This document shows positions 54,572 through 62,681 of a stretch of DNA of 64,000 nucleotides, one piece after another. The DNA lies in NCBI RefSeq assembly GCF_021631985.1, contig NZ_CP070225.1:9176001-9240000 (forward strand), written 5' to 3'. A program made the position numbers and the translations under genes. A model generated the notes under the pieces. That model saw only the letters and a list, made by a program, of their open reading frames with translations, made no database searches and was not told where the DNA came from. Source of the stretch: Sandaracinus amylolyticus (GTDB lineage Bacteria; Myxococcota_A; Polyangia; Polyangiales; Sandaracinaceae). Positions within the stretch are counted from its first letter, which is position 1; each line of letters opens with the position of its first letter.

Positions 54572-55414
54572 TCACCGGTCGCAGGGCACGACGATCTCGT
54601 CCAGGTACGCACGCGCATCGGCGCCCTCGGGCCCGACGATCGTCACGACGAGATGGAACGCGCGGTGCGACGACGGAGCCTCGAACGCGAGCACGCGCGC
54701 CTCGACCCGTCCTCCGTGCGCCAGCGCCGCGCCGAATCGCGCCGAGCCACAGCGCGCTCCTTCGCGCCGCGCGTCCTGCGCCTCGATCTCGATCCCCTGC
54801 GCGCGCAGCGGTCCCGCCGCCGCGCGAGCGCGCGCGTCGAGCGCCTCCAGCGACGCGTCCTCGGCGCGCGTCAGATCGAGCGTCACCGTGATCGCGCGAT
54901 CGCTCGACTCGAACGCCCAGAGCCGGTGCGCATCGCGCCATCCCGGCCCGGCGCGCTCGCTCGTCTCGCGCACGATCTCCTCTGCGGGCGAGAGCGCGAC
55001 GCTCGGCTGGGGCAGGCGAAAGCCCAGCGTGCGATGCGCGACCCACGCGCGCCCCTCGAGCTCGACCGCCTCGAGCCCCGCGCGATCCGACTCGAGCAAC
55101 GCGAGCGCAGCGCGCCCCGGCGCGCGCGCTGCGACCACCGCGAGCCACGCGGCGATCCCCACGGACGCGCCCGACGCGAGCAGGATCGCCGCCCGTCGAT
55201 GTCCCGTGCTGCCCAGCAGGTATGCGCCACCCGCTGCGAACGCCGCGATGCCTGCGAGCAGACGGCTCGCGCTCGTCGCGCTCTCCGCCGCGCGACCGAC
55301 GAGCCCGTCGGCGATCGTCCCGCCGAGCGCGCCCACGATCACGCCCGCGGTCGCGCCGATGGTGAGCGCGAGCATCATGCGGCGGAGATCGACCACGCGG
55401 CGAGCGGGGATCAT
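54572..55414 (-). CDS. Membrane protein of unknown function
   Basis: A protein of about 280 aa. The ATG at 55414 is chosen because earlier in-frame codons fall within the tRNA gene. Three hydrophobic helices occupy about 10-110 (LTIGATAGVIVGALGG, LLAGIAAFAAGGAYLLG, GIAAWLAVVAARA). The remaining 170 residues form a soluble domain with strands (ITVTLDLTRAEDA, LVVTIVGPEGADARAYLDEIVVPCD). No catalytic motif is seen and the family is unknown. It lies just downstream of tRNA-Gln on the same strand and may be read through from it. Confidence 0.7.
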   Translation of the reverse strand: MIPARRVVDLRRMMLALTIGATAGVIVGALGGTIADGLVGRAAESATSASRLLAGIAAFAAGGAYLLGSTGHRRAAILLASGASVGIAAWLAVVAARAPGRAALALLESDRAGLEAVELEGRAWVAHRTLGFRLPQPSVALSPAEEIVRETSERAGPGWRDAHRLWAFESSDRAITVTLDLTRAEDASLEALDARARAAAGPLRAQGIEIEAQDARREGARCGSARFGAALAHGGRVEARVLAFEAPSSHRAFHLVVTIVGPEGADARAYLDEIVVPCDR

Positions 55415-55431
55415 GCGATGGGCGCGAGCGA

Positions 55432-55502
55432 TTCCGGCGGCTGGATTCGAACCAGCATTCACGGATCCAAAGTCCGCTGTCCTGCCCTTAGACGACGCCG
55501 GA
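55432..55502 (-). tRNA. tRNA-Gln (anticodon TTG)
   Basis: The minus strand folds into a full cloverleaf of 71 nt plus CCA (not encoded). The acceptor stem is TCCGGCG/CGCCGGA, the anticodon arm is CGGAC-TTTGGAT-CCG with anticodon TTG, and the T-arm is CTGGTTCGAATCCAG. The discriminator is A. The 5' half overlaps the 3' end of pabB. Confidence 0.95.
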
Positions 55503-56844
55503 ACGGATCGTCGGTCGTTGTAGCACGAGCCCCGACGGCCTCCTCCTCCAATGCACGAACCGCGTCGAGGAGCACGCGCGCCTTGAGCTCGGTCTCCGCG
55601 ACCTCGCGTTCCGGGACGCTCGCCTCGACCAGCCCGCCGCCCGCGAAGTACTCGACCTCGCCGCGCGCGACCGTCGCAGTGCGGATCGCGACCGCGAGCG
55701 AGAGCCCGCCGGCGCGATCGACGTGGCCGATCGCGCCGCAGTACGCGCCTCGCGGGAAGCGCTCGAGCGCCTCGATGATCTCGATCGCGCGCAGCTTCGG
55801 CGTTCCGCTGATGCTGCCCGGCGGGAACGTCGCTTCGAGGATCGCGCGCAGGTCGACGTCGTCGCGCGTCGTCGCGCGCACCGTCGACACCAGGTGCGAG
55901 AGCCCGGCGTAGGGCTCGACCTCCATCACGCGCTCGACGCGCACGGTGCCGACCTCGGCGACGCGCCCGAGATCGTTGCGCATCAGATCGACGATCATCG
56001 CGTGCTCGGCGCGCTCCTTCGCGTCGGTGCGCAGCGCCGCCGCCTCGCCGCGATCATCACCGGCGCGCGCGATCGTGCCCTTGATCGGGCGTGTCTCGAT
56101 CGCGCGGGTGCGCGCGTCCCAGCGCAGGAAGCGCTCCATCGTGCGCGCGAGCACCGCGCGATCGCGGCCGAGCTCGAGGAACGCACCGAAGGGCACCGGG
56201 CTCGCGGCGCGCATCGCGAGGAAGAGCGCGATCGCGTCGCCCTCGATCGTCGCGCTCCACCGGCGCGCGAGGTTCACCTGGTAGATCTCGCCCGCCGCGA
56301 CGTGCTCGAGCGCGCGCTCGATCGCCGCGCGATGCACCTCGGCGGGCTCGCCGATCGGACGCGACACCCGCGCGCGCGGCGCGGACGCGCGCTCGTCGAT
56401 GCGCGCTGCGAGCCGATCGATCGCGGCCTCGTCGTCGCCCACGATCCACGCGCGCCTGCGCTGCGCGTCGAGCGCGACCAGCGCGTCGTAGCGCGCGAGC
56501 CACGCGATCGGCGCATCGCCCGAGCGCGCCAGCCGCGGCGCGCGACGCAGCCCCGAGCCCGAGCTCCAGCACGCGTCGTACGCGACGAGCCCGATCCACG
56601 CCGGCACGTCCGCCGGATCGAGCTCGCACGCTCCGGAGCCGCACGCCGCGAGCCCGCGCATCACGTCGTAGGGCGCAGGATCGCCCCACCGGACCGAGCG
56701 GACCTCGACCGGCTCGCACCCCACGAACGACCAGCGTCCCTGCGGCGCGCTCCCGTCGCCGTCGAGCCACGCGAGCCCGCGTCCGCGCCATCCCGCCGCG
56801 AGCGCCGCCACGTCGATGCTGCCGTCGATCTCGCGCGCGCGCAC
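55459..56844 (-). CDS. pabB: Aminodeoxychorismate synthase component I
   Basis: A 461-aa chorismate-binding enzyme that makes 4-amino-4-deoxychorismate for folate. The catalytic block includes YQVNLARRW near 205, ETRPIKGTIA (Lys in the PIKGT motif marks PabB rather than TrpE), MIVDLMRNDLGRVAEVGTV, YAGLSHLVSTVRA, FPPGSISGTPKLRA and YCGAIGHVDRAGG. The GTG at 56844 has AAGGAG 6 nt upstream; GTG 56868 is less good. The normal domain ends near ARVLLDAVRALEEEAV, but no stop occurs until 55459, so a tail of about 25 residues is read into the tRNA-Gln gene. The glutaminase partner PabA is not in the window; folE elsewhere in the window feeds the same pathway. Confidence 0.92.
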   Translation of the reverse strand: MRAREIDGSIDVAALAAGWRGRGLAWLDGDGSAPQGRWSFVGCEPVEVRSVRWGDPAPYDVMRGLAACGSGACELDPADVPAWIGLVAYDACWSSGSGLRRAPRLARSGDAPIAWLARYDALVALDAQRRRAWIVGDDEAAIDRLAARIDERASAPRARVSRPIGEPAEVHRAAIERALEHVAAGEIYQVNLARRWSATIEGDAIALFLAMRAASPVPFGAFLELGRDRAVLARTMERFLRWDARTRAIETRPIKGTIARAGDDRGEAAALRTDAKERAEHAMIVDLMRNDLGRVAEVGTVRVERVMEVEPYAGLSHLVSTVRATTRDDVDLRAILEATFPPGSISGTPKLRAIEIIEALERFPRGAYCGAIGHVDRAGGLSLAVAIRTATVARGEVEYFAGGGLVEASVPEREVAETELKARVLLDAVRALEEEAVGARATTTDDPFRRRLRAGQRTLDP

Positions 56845-56890
56845 GGCGGGCTCCTTGACTCGGGGCACTCACGAAGTAAAGGCGCGCACG

Positions 56891-58312
56891 ATGCGTCGTC
56901 TCTTCGCTTGCGTCGCGCTGCTCGGCGCGCTGATCACGGGATGCGACGAGCCCTCGAGCGCGAAGGACATTCGCGTGCACGTCGTCGACGCGACCGCCGC
57001 GAACCCCGCGCTCGGATGCGGCCCGGGAACGCTGGAGCTCGTCGTCGATCAAGGCGGCGGCATGGCCGTCATCCCGGCGTCCGCCGCCGTCGATGCGAGC
57101 GGCAACTTCGACGTGCCCCTCGAGATCGCGACGTACACCGCGGTCACGCGCATCCAGGTGACGATGGACCTCGAGACGTGTCCCACGCTGCTCGGGGCCG
57201 TCCCGCCGTTCTGGTTGCCCTACGTGCCCTTCGTTCGTGTCGTGATGGGCGAGGAGATGAGCTGCGAGGATCTCGACGAGCCGCAGCTCACGACCGGTCG
57301 CACCGATCCCGCGCTGGTCGCGCTCGAGTCGAACCTCTTCATCGTCGGCGGCACCACGCGCGGCACATCGACCGATCGCCTCGTCCCGATCACCGCGCCG
57401 GTCCTCACTTACGCGGACGCGATCGTCGAGGACGACGAACGTCTGATGGTCCCGCGGCCCATGCAGGCCACGCGCGCATCGCGCCTCAGCGTCTCGCGCA
57501 TCGTCTACGCGACCGCCGACTACGTCGCGCGCTTCGACACCAACGTCGACACTGGGCTCGATCCCCGCATCTTCGACGAGGCACACGAGGGCGCGGGCGG
57601 CGAGTCCGCGGTCGTCGATCTCGGCGCCGAAGGCGTCGTGATCGTCGGTGGCGTCGACGGCCGCGGCGATCCCGTCGACGGCATCTCGTGGATCGATCCC
57701 CTCGACGAGAGCGTCGACGTCACGCAGCTCGCGACGCCGCGCCGCAACCCCGTCGCCACCACCGTCGGCGGCGTGCTCGTCATCGCGGGAGGCCAGGCCG
57801 AGGGCGAGCCGCTCTTCGAGGTCGCGCGCCTCCGCAGCAACGGCGTCGCGCTCGAGGGCAGCCCCACCGAGGTGCGCGAGGGCGCGGTGCTCGTCGCGCC
57901 CCAGCGCCGCGTCGGCGTGCTCCTCGGCGGTCTCGCGGCCGACGGCACCACGGTGCGCGCCGACACGCTGGTCGTCACCGGCTGCCCCGACGCCTGCCGC
58001 GTCACCGCGGGCGAGCCCTGGGCCTCACCTCGCCTCCGCCCCGCGACCGCCGAGACCGTCGGCGGCGTGTGGCTGCTCGGTGGCGAAGCCGCCGACGGCA
58101 CCGCCCAGGCCACCGTCGAGCTCGTGAAGCGCTTCGGCGATGGCGTCGTGATCGAGGCCTTGATCGACGGCCTGCCCACCCCGCGTGCCCGCGCCGGCGC
58201 GGCGCTCTTCGCCGACGGCATCGTCGCCATCATCGGCGGCGTCGACGACGAGGGCGAAGAGCTCCGCTCGATGGCGCTTTGTTGGCCCCGCGAGCTCGAC
58301 CCCTTGAACTAA
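56891..58312 (+). CDS. Lipoprotein with Kelch-like repeats
   Basis: A 473-aa lipoprotein with lipobox ALITGC (Cys18). After a beta-rich N-terminal part (about 20-140) it contains at least five Kelch-like blades, each with a hydrophobic strand plus GG: FIVGGTTRG, VVIVGGVDG, VLVIAGGQAEG, VGVLLGGLAADG, VWLLGGEAADG and VAIIGGVDDEG. The repeats predict a beta-propeller that binds protein or sugar at the cell surface. The terminal residues are CWPRELDPLN. It is divergent from pabB and followed by the second kinase gene after 136 bp. Confidence 0.82.
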   Translation: MRRLFACVALLGALITGCDEPSSAKDIRVHVVDATAANPALGCGPGTLELVVDQGGGMAVIPASAAVDASGNFDVPLEIATYTAVTRIQVTMDLETCPTLLGAVPPFWLPYVPFVRVVMGEEMSCEDLDEPQLTTGRTDPALVALESNLFIVGGTTRGTSTDRLVPITAPVLTYADAIVEDDERLMVPRPMQATRASRLSVSRIVYATADYVARFDTNVDTGLDPRIFDEAHEGAGGESAVVDLGAEGVVIVGGVDGRGDPVDGISWIDPLDESVDVTQLATPRRNPVATTVGGVLVIAGGQAEGEPLFEVARLRSNGVALEGSPTEVREGAVLVAPQRRVGVLLGGLAADGTTVRADTLVVTGCPDACRVTAGEPWASPRLRPATAETVGGVWLLGGEAADGTAQATVELVKRFGDGVVIEALIDGLPTPRARAGAALFADGIVAIIGGVDDEGEELRSMALCWPRELDPLN

Positions 58313-58448
58313 CGAGCCCGTCCGGACGACCCAAGGGTCCGCCCGGTCCGAGTTGTCTCCACCGAGCGAGGCACCGTATCCTCCGCCAGACTTCTCGCTG
58401 TCCTGGCGGGCCCACTTAGATTCATCGTGTCTCGAGTGGCGCGCGCCC

Positions 58449-60272
58449 ATGCTCCGGACGCTCGAAAAGTACGAAATCCTCGAGGAGATCGGCCACGGTG
58501 GGATGGCCACGGTCTTCCGCGCGCGCGATTCGAAGCTGGATCGCTTGGTCGCGCTGAAGGTCATGCACCCCCACCTGCGCGGCTCGAAGGAGGCGCGCGC
58601 CCGATTCCGCCGTGAGGCCCAGGGCGTCGCACGCCTGCGCCACCCCTGCGTCCTCGAGATCTACGACTACTCCGGTGAAGACTCCGAGGAGTCGTTCATC
58701 GCGACCGAGCTCCTCACCGGCCCGACGCTCCGCAAGTTCGCCGACGATCACCCGAGCATCCCCGCGGAGATCGCCGCGTGCTTCGCCATCGAGGTGTGCC
58801 GCGCGCTCTCGGCCGCGCACGAGAAGGGCATCGTCCACCGCGACGTGAAGCCCGAGAACATCCTGATCCACGAAGCGCGGTGCGTGAAGCTGACCGACTT
58901 CGGCATCGCCGACATGGTCGACTCGCACACGATGACCGCGACCGGCCAGATCCTCGGCTCGCCCGGTCACATGTCGCCCGAGCAGATCGAAGGCCGCGAC
59001 TGCGACGCGCGCACCGACGTCTTCTCGCTCGGCACGGTCCTCTACTTCCTCGCGTGCGGGAAGCTGCCCTTCGTCGGTCGCAACCCGCACCAGGTCCTCA
59101 AGCGCATCGTCGACGGCGACTACGCCGACCCGCTGCGCGTGCAGCCGGCGATCGGCGGCAAGCTCCGCGCGATCATCGTGCGCGCGCTCGCCCACGATCC
59201 CGCGGCGCGCTACGCGACCGCGGCCGATCTCGAGCGCGATCTGCGCACCTTCGTCGCCGACATCGGCATCGACGATCCCGCGGCGACGCTCGCGTCGTAC
59301 CTCACCGATCCCGACGCCACTGCGGCCGCGATCACGAAGCGCACGATCGTCGCGTGCACCGCGCTCGGCAAGAAGGCGCGCGACGCGGGTCACGTCCCCG
59401 CGGCCCTCGATCACTTCGGGCGCGTGCTCGCCCTCGACAACGGCAACGCGGAAGTCCTCGCGCTCGTCGAGAGCGTGGGCCGCGCGCGCCGTCGCACGCG
59501 CACCCTCGCGATCGCAGCGGCGTCGATCGGCGCGCTCGCGCTCGCGTCGCTCGGTGGCTGGATGATGATCGGCGACGAGGCCGCGCGCGCCGGCACGCTC
59601 GACGTGCCGATCACCGCGGCCGATCCCCGCGACGCAGGCTCGACCGCCATCACGACCATCGACGCCGCGACGACGAGCACGAGCGTGGTGGCGATCGAGC
59701 AGCCCGACGCCGCGACGACGATCGCCGCCGCCGAGCCCGACGCGGGACGGACGCGCATCGCCACGACGCCGCGCCGCAGCGACCCCGAGCCCACGCCCGA
59801 GGGGCCGCCTCGCCACGTCGTCTTCGCGTTCAATCCCGTCAGCGTCCGCATCGGCGTCGACGGCCGCACCCCCGAGCCCTACGGGCCGCGCTTCCAGAAC
59901 ATCGACCTCGCGCCCGGCCGCCATCACTTCGTCGTCGAGTCGATCGAGAGCTGCTGCGAGACCGCGAGCTTCGACGAGACGATCCCCGCGGGCGAGGGCA
60001 ACTACCTGCTCCGCCGCACGCTCGAGAGCCGTCCCGCGCGGCTCTTCGTCTACACGAACGTCCCCGCGAGCGTCGTCGTCGGCGAAGACGTCGCGCGCGG
60101 TCGCGCCAACGGCCTCATCGCGGTCCCGATCACCGCCACGTCGCGCCGCGACGAGTTCGAGTACACCGTGACAGCCGAGGGGCACCGCGAGTATAGAGGG
60201 CGCGTGGCTCTCTCCGCGGGCACGGATCGCATCGAGCGCGTGACGCTGGAGGCCGAGGAGCCGCCGCGCTGA
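58449..60272 (+). CDS. Serine/threonine protein kinase with periplasmic PEGA-like domain
   Basis: A 607-aa transmembrane kinase. The kinase domain (about 8-270) has GHGGMATVFRARD, Lys37 (VALKVM), Asp132 in HRDVKPEN, Asp150 in DFG and GSPGHMSPEQIEG. Helical TPR-like residues (HFGRVLALDNGNAEVLAL) lie before one transmembrane helix (about 354-376). The extracytoplasmic part has an Asp/Thr-rich linker and a beta domain at about 455-600 (VSVRIGVDGRTPEPYGPRF, LFVYTNVPASVVVGE) of PEGA-like type. It probably senses envelope or cell-surface conditions. The ATG at 58449 is preferred, although upstream codons remain open to 58353. Its stop shares a base with the next start (TGATG). Confidence 0.9.
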   Translation: MLRTLEKYEILEEIGHGGMATVFRARDSKLDRLVALKVMHPHLRGSKEARARFRREAQGVARLRHPCVLEIYDYSGEDSEESFIATELLTGPTLRKFADDHPSIPAEIAACFAIEVCRALSAAHEKGIVHRDVKPENILIHEARCVKLTDFGIADMVDSHTMTATGQILGSPGHMSPEQIEGRDCDARTDVFSLGTVLYFLACGKLPFVGRNPHQVLKRIVDGDYADPLRVQPAIGGKLRAIIVRALAHDPAARYATAADLERDLRTFVADIGIDDPAATLASYLTDPDATAAAITKRTIVACTALGKKARDAGHVPAALDHFGRVLALDNGNAEVLALVESVGRARRRTRTLAIAAASIGALALASLGGWMMIGDEAARAGTLDVPITAADPRDAGSTAITTIDAATTSTSVVAIEQPDAATTIAAAEPDAGRTRIATTPRRSDPEPTPEGPPRHVVFAFNPVSVRIGVDGRTPEPYGPRFQNIDLAPGRHHFVVESIESCCETASFDETIPAGEGNYLLRRTLESRPARLFVYTNVPASVVVGEDVARGRANGLIAVPITATSRRDEFEYTVTAEGHREYRGRVALSAGTDRIERVTLEAEEPPR

Positions 60273-61237
60273 TGCGCGCACGCGTCGAGGAACGCGCGGG
60301 CGCGCTCGTCCTCGGCGTGCTGCTCGTCGCGATGATCGCGGTGCTCGCTCCAGTGCGCGCGCGCGCGGGCGACATCGAGGACTTCGAGATCGCGCGCCAG
60401 GCCTACGAGCAGCGCGACTTCTCGCGCGCGGTCTTCTACTTCGAGCAGCTCGTCGGCGGCGACGTGCCGCGTCTCTCGAGCCCCGCGCTCGTCGCCGAGG
60501 CGCGCAAGTACCTCGGCGCCGCGTACGTGTTCGTCGGCCGCCGCGAGGCCGCGCGCGAGCAATTCGAGCGCCTCCTGCGCGAGCAGCCCACGTACGTGCT
60601 CGATCCGCTGCTCTTCCCGCTCGAGGTGCAGGAGCTCTTCGCATCGGTCCGCGACCGCCTCGAGCTCGAGCGCCGCGAGGCCGAGGCCCGCGCCGCCGTC
60701 GAGGCGCGCGCCGCGCGCGAGCGCGAGCGCGCAGAGCGCCTGCTCGCGTTCGCCGAAGAGGAGATCCGCCTCGAGCTCCCGAACTCGCGCTGGCTCGCCC
60801 TCGTCCCCTTCGGGGTCGGCCAATTCCAGAACGGCGACGACCCGCTCGGCTGGACCTTCCTGCTCTCCGAGACCGCGTTCGCCGGCGCCGCGATCGGCGC
60901 GCTGATCTGGCACCAAGAGCTCTCCGCGCAGGTCGCGCGCGCCCAGACCGTCGGCGACATCGACGCGGTGCAGGAGGGCAATCGCCTCCTCGAGATCGCG
61001 TTCGGCATCCACTGGGCCGGCCTCGGCGCGCTCGCGGCCTTCGCGATCGCCGGCATCGCCGAGGCGCAGATCCGCTTCGTCCCGACGCGTGTCGTCACCC
61101 AGCGCCGCCGCGCGCCCGAGGAGCTCCGCGAGGAGCTGGACACGGACAGAGACGCGATCCAGGAAGCCAATCCCACCGTCTCCGACCTCCACATCGGGTT
61201 GGGGATCGGCGGGCTCTCGCTCTCCTTCTCGTTCTGA
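60272..61237 (+). CDS. TPR-like envelope protein coupled to the kinase
   Basis: A 321-aa protein whose ATG overlaps the kinase stop. A signal peptide or membrane helix (about 12-32) is followed by TPR-like helices (ARQAYEQRDFSRAVFYFEQLV, YLGAAYVFVGRREAAREQFERLL). A strongly charged coiled coil (RREAEARAAVEARAARERERAERL) and two further hydrophobic helices around 195-265 follow. The end is a Ser/Phe-rich beta stretch, GLGIGGLSLSFSF, like an outer-membrane signature. The coupling suggests it is a partner or target of the kinase. The family is unknown. Confidence 0.72.
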   Translation: MRARVEERAGALVLGVLLVAMIAVLAPVRARAGDIEDFEIARQAYEQRDFSRAVFYFEQLVGGDVPRLSSPALVAEARKYLGAAYVFVGRREAAREQFERLLREQPTYVLDPLLFPLEVQELFASVRDRLELERREAEARAAVEARAARERERAERLLAFAEEEIRLELPNSRWLALVPFGVGQFQNGDDPLGWTFLLSETAFAGAAIGALIWHQELSAQVARAQTVGDIDAVQEGNRLLEIAFGIHWAGLGALAAFAIAGIAEAQIRFVPTRVVTQRRRAPEELREELDTDRDAIQEANPTVSDLHIGLGIGGLSLSFSF

Positions 61238-61284
61238 AACGGCTGTCCGGGGATCGCGCGTGATCCGTTTTCGCGTGATGTTCC

Positions 61285-61312
61285 TTGACAGGCCGAGGGC
61301 CGCCGGTAAAGT
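61285..61312 (+). promoter_or_regulatory. Promoter of the str (rpsL-rpsG-fusA) operon
   Basis: A perfect -35 TTGACA (61285-61290) and a -10 TAAAGT (61307-61312), 16-bp spacer, about 190 bp before rpsL. A GGATC-gcgcgt-GATCC hairpin followed by GTTTT just upstream may end the preceding operon. Confidence 0.78.
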
Positions 61313-61500
61313 TCCGGCCTCCCGCTGCCAGGGATGGCTCTTTGCGCCCGATTTTCGCGCGCAGGCACTCTCCAGCAGAGGTACTTCGAGCGCTCGTCGG
61401 CTCTCCTTCATGGAAGCGGACGCTGCACGCGGAGCCGAGTTCCCCGGTTCGCGGACCTGACCGCCGCGAAGAGTCTCCCCGACCGACCTTCCGAGTATCG

Positions 61501-61899
61501 ATGCCGACCATCAATCAGCTCGTTCGTAAGGGACGCGAGAAGGTTCGCCACAAGACGGCGTCCCCCGCGCTCCAGGAGTGCCCGCAGAAGCGCGGCGTCT
61601 GCACCCGCGTGTACACGACCACGCCGAAGAAGCCGAACTCGGCGCTCCGCAAGGTCGCCCGCGTGCGCCTCTCGAACGGCATCGAGGTCACGACGTACAT
61701 CCCGGGCGAGGGCCACAACCTGCAGGAGCACTCGGTCGTGCTCATCCGCGGTGGCCGCGTGAAGGATCTCCCCGGCGTGCGCTACCACGTCGTCCGCGGC
61801 GCGCTCGACGCGTCGGGCGCGTCGGGCCCGTCGAACACGAACAAGGCGATCCGCACCCAGGGTCGCTCGAAGTACGGCGTCAAGCGCGCCAAGAAGTGA
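61501..61899 (+). CDS. rpsL: 30S ribosomal protein S12
   Basis: A 132-aa S12, which shapes the decoding centre. [18 protein letters not shown] is the usual start. [20 protein letters not shown] holds the Lys residues whose mutation gives streptomycin resistance in other bacteria, and [19 protein letters not shown] is the second such region; both read as the sensitive type. The C-terminal [20 protein letters not shown] carries a short insertion-like stretch ([11 protein letters not shown]) compared with the shorter E. coli form. It is first in the str operon, 17 bp before rpsG. Confidence 0.98.
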   Translation: MPTINQLVRKGREKVRHKTASPALQECPQKRGVCTRVYTTTPKKPNSALRKVARVRLSNGIEVTTYIPGEGHNLQEHSVVLIRGGRVKDLPGVRYHVVRGALDASGASGPSNTNKAIRTQGRSKYGVKRAKK

Positions 61900-61916
61900 G
61901 CAGGTAGGAGCCCACC

Positions 61917-62387
61917 ATGCCGCGCCGCCGCGAAGTCCCCAAGCGCAAGATCCTCCCCGATCCGAAGTTCCACGATCGGATGATCGCCAAGTTCTGCAAC
62001 GTCGTCATGAAGGACGGCAAGAAGAGCACGGCCGAGCACATCGTGTACGGCGCGCTCGACGTGATCGGCAATCGCTACAAGGAGGACCCGATCGAGGTCT
62101 TCCGCAAGGCGATCGACACGGTGAAGCCGAAGGTAGAGGTCAAGAGCCGCCGTGTCGGTGGCGCGACCTACCAGGTTCCCGTCGAGGTCCGCCCGGAGCG
62201 CCGCGTCGCGCTCGCGATGCGCTGGCTCGTCGACTACGCCCGCGATCGCGGCGAGAAGACGATGGTCGAGCGCCTCGCGGCGGAGCTGAAGGAAGCGTCC
62301 GAGGGCCGTGGCAACGCGGTCAAGAAGCGCGAGGACGTGCACAAGATGGCCGACGCCAACAAGGCGTTCGCCCACTACCGCTGGTGA
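61917..62387 (+). CDS. rpsG: 30S ribosomal protein S7
   Basis: A 156-aa S7, the primary binder of the 3' major domain of 16S rRNA. It is full length, with [72 protein letters not shown] and the C-terminal [20 protein letters not shown]. The ATG at 61917 follows GTAGGAG. S7 represses the operon in E. coli, where the target lies between rpsL and rpsG; the 17-bp spacer here is too short for that structure. Confidence 0.98.
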   Translation: MPRRREVPKRKILPDPKFHDRMIAKFCNVVMKDGKKSTAEHIVYGALDVIGNRYKEDPIEVFRKAIDTVKPKVEVKSRRVGGATYQVPVEVRPERRVALAMRWLVDYARDRGEKTMVERLAAELKEASEGRGNAVKKREDVHKMADANKAFAHYRW

Positions 62388-62395
62388 GATCACGC

Positions 62396-62421
62396 AGCGC
62401 GGGAGTCTCGACTCCCGCGCT
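62396..62421 (+). terminator. Perfect hairpin after rpsG
   Basis: An 11-bp perfect stem (AGCGCGGGAGT/ACTCCCGCGCT) with a CTCG tetraloop, 9 nt after the rpsG stop. There is no strong U-tract (GATTCCGTT). It could be a partial terminator or an mRNA-processing site. Confidence 0.55.
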
Positions 62422-62521
62422 GATTCCGTTCATACGGACGGCCCTTCCTTCGATCCTGATTGCAGGAGTCGATTCGAGACGATGACGACCGCCACATAGG
62501 CCAGTGAGCCGCTGACAAAGA

Positions 62522-62613
62522 CTGTCTCTGAGCAGACAGCAAGCGCGCTGACTGGAACCCTCTCTGGAAAAGGGTGCTCCGAGGGAGAGCACGAAAGGCC
62601 AGAGGGGGTTTTC
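62522..62613 (+). promoter_or_regulatory. Structured leader in the rpsG-fusA spacer
   Basis: Two elements precede fusA. The first is a 6-bp hairpin (CTGTCT-ctgagc-AGACAG, 62522-62539). The second is an 11-bp outer stem (62557-62567 with 62599-62609, one wobble) enclosing GTGCTC/GAGCAC (62574-62592) and followed by TTTTCG. The end looks like an intrinsic terminator, so an attenuator is possible; fusA begins 70 nt later with no clear promoter between. Confidence 0.5.
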
Positions 62614-62681
62614 GTCTATCCAGGCCTCGATACCGATTCGAATCCCACTCCCGACGAAACACCCCGCCTCGGAGAACGACC

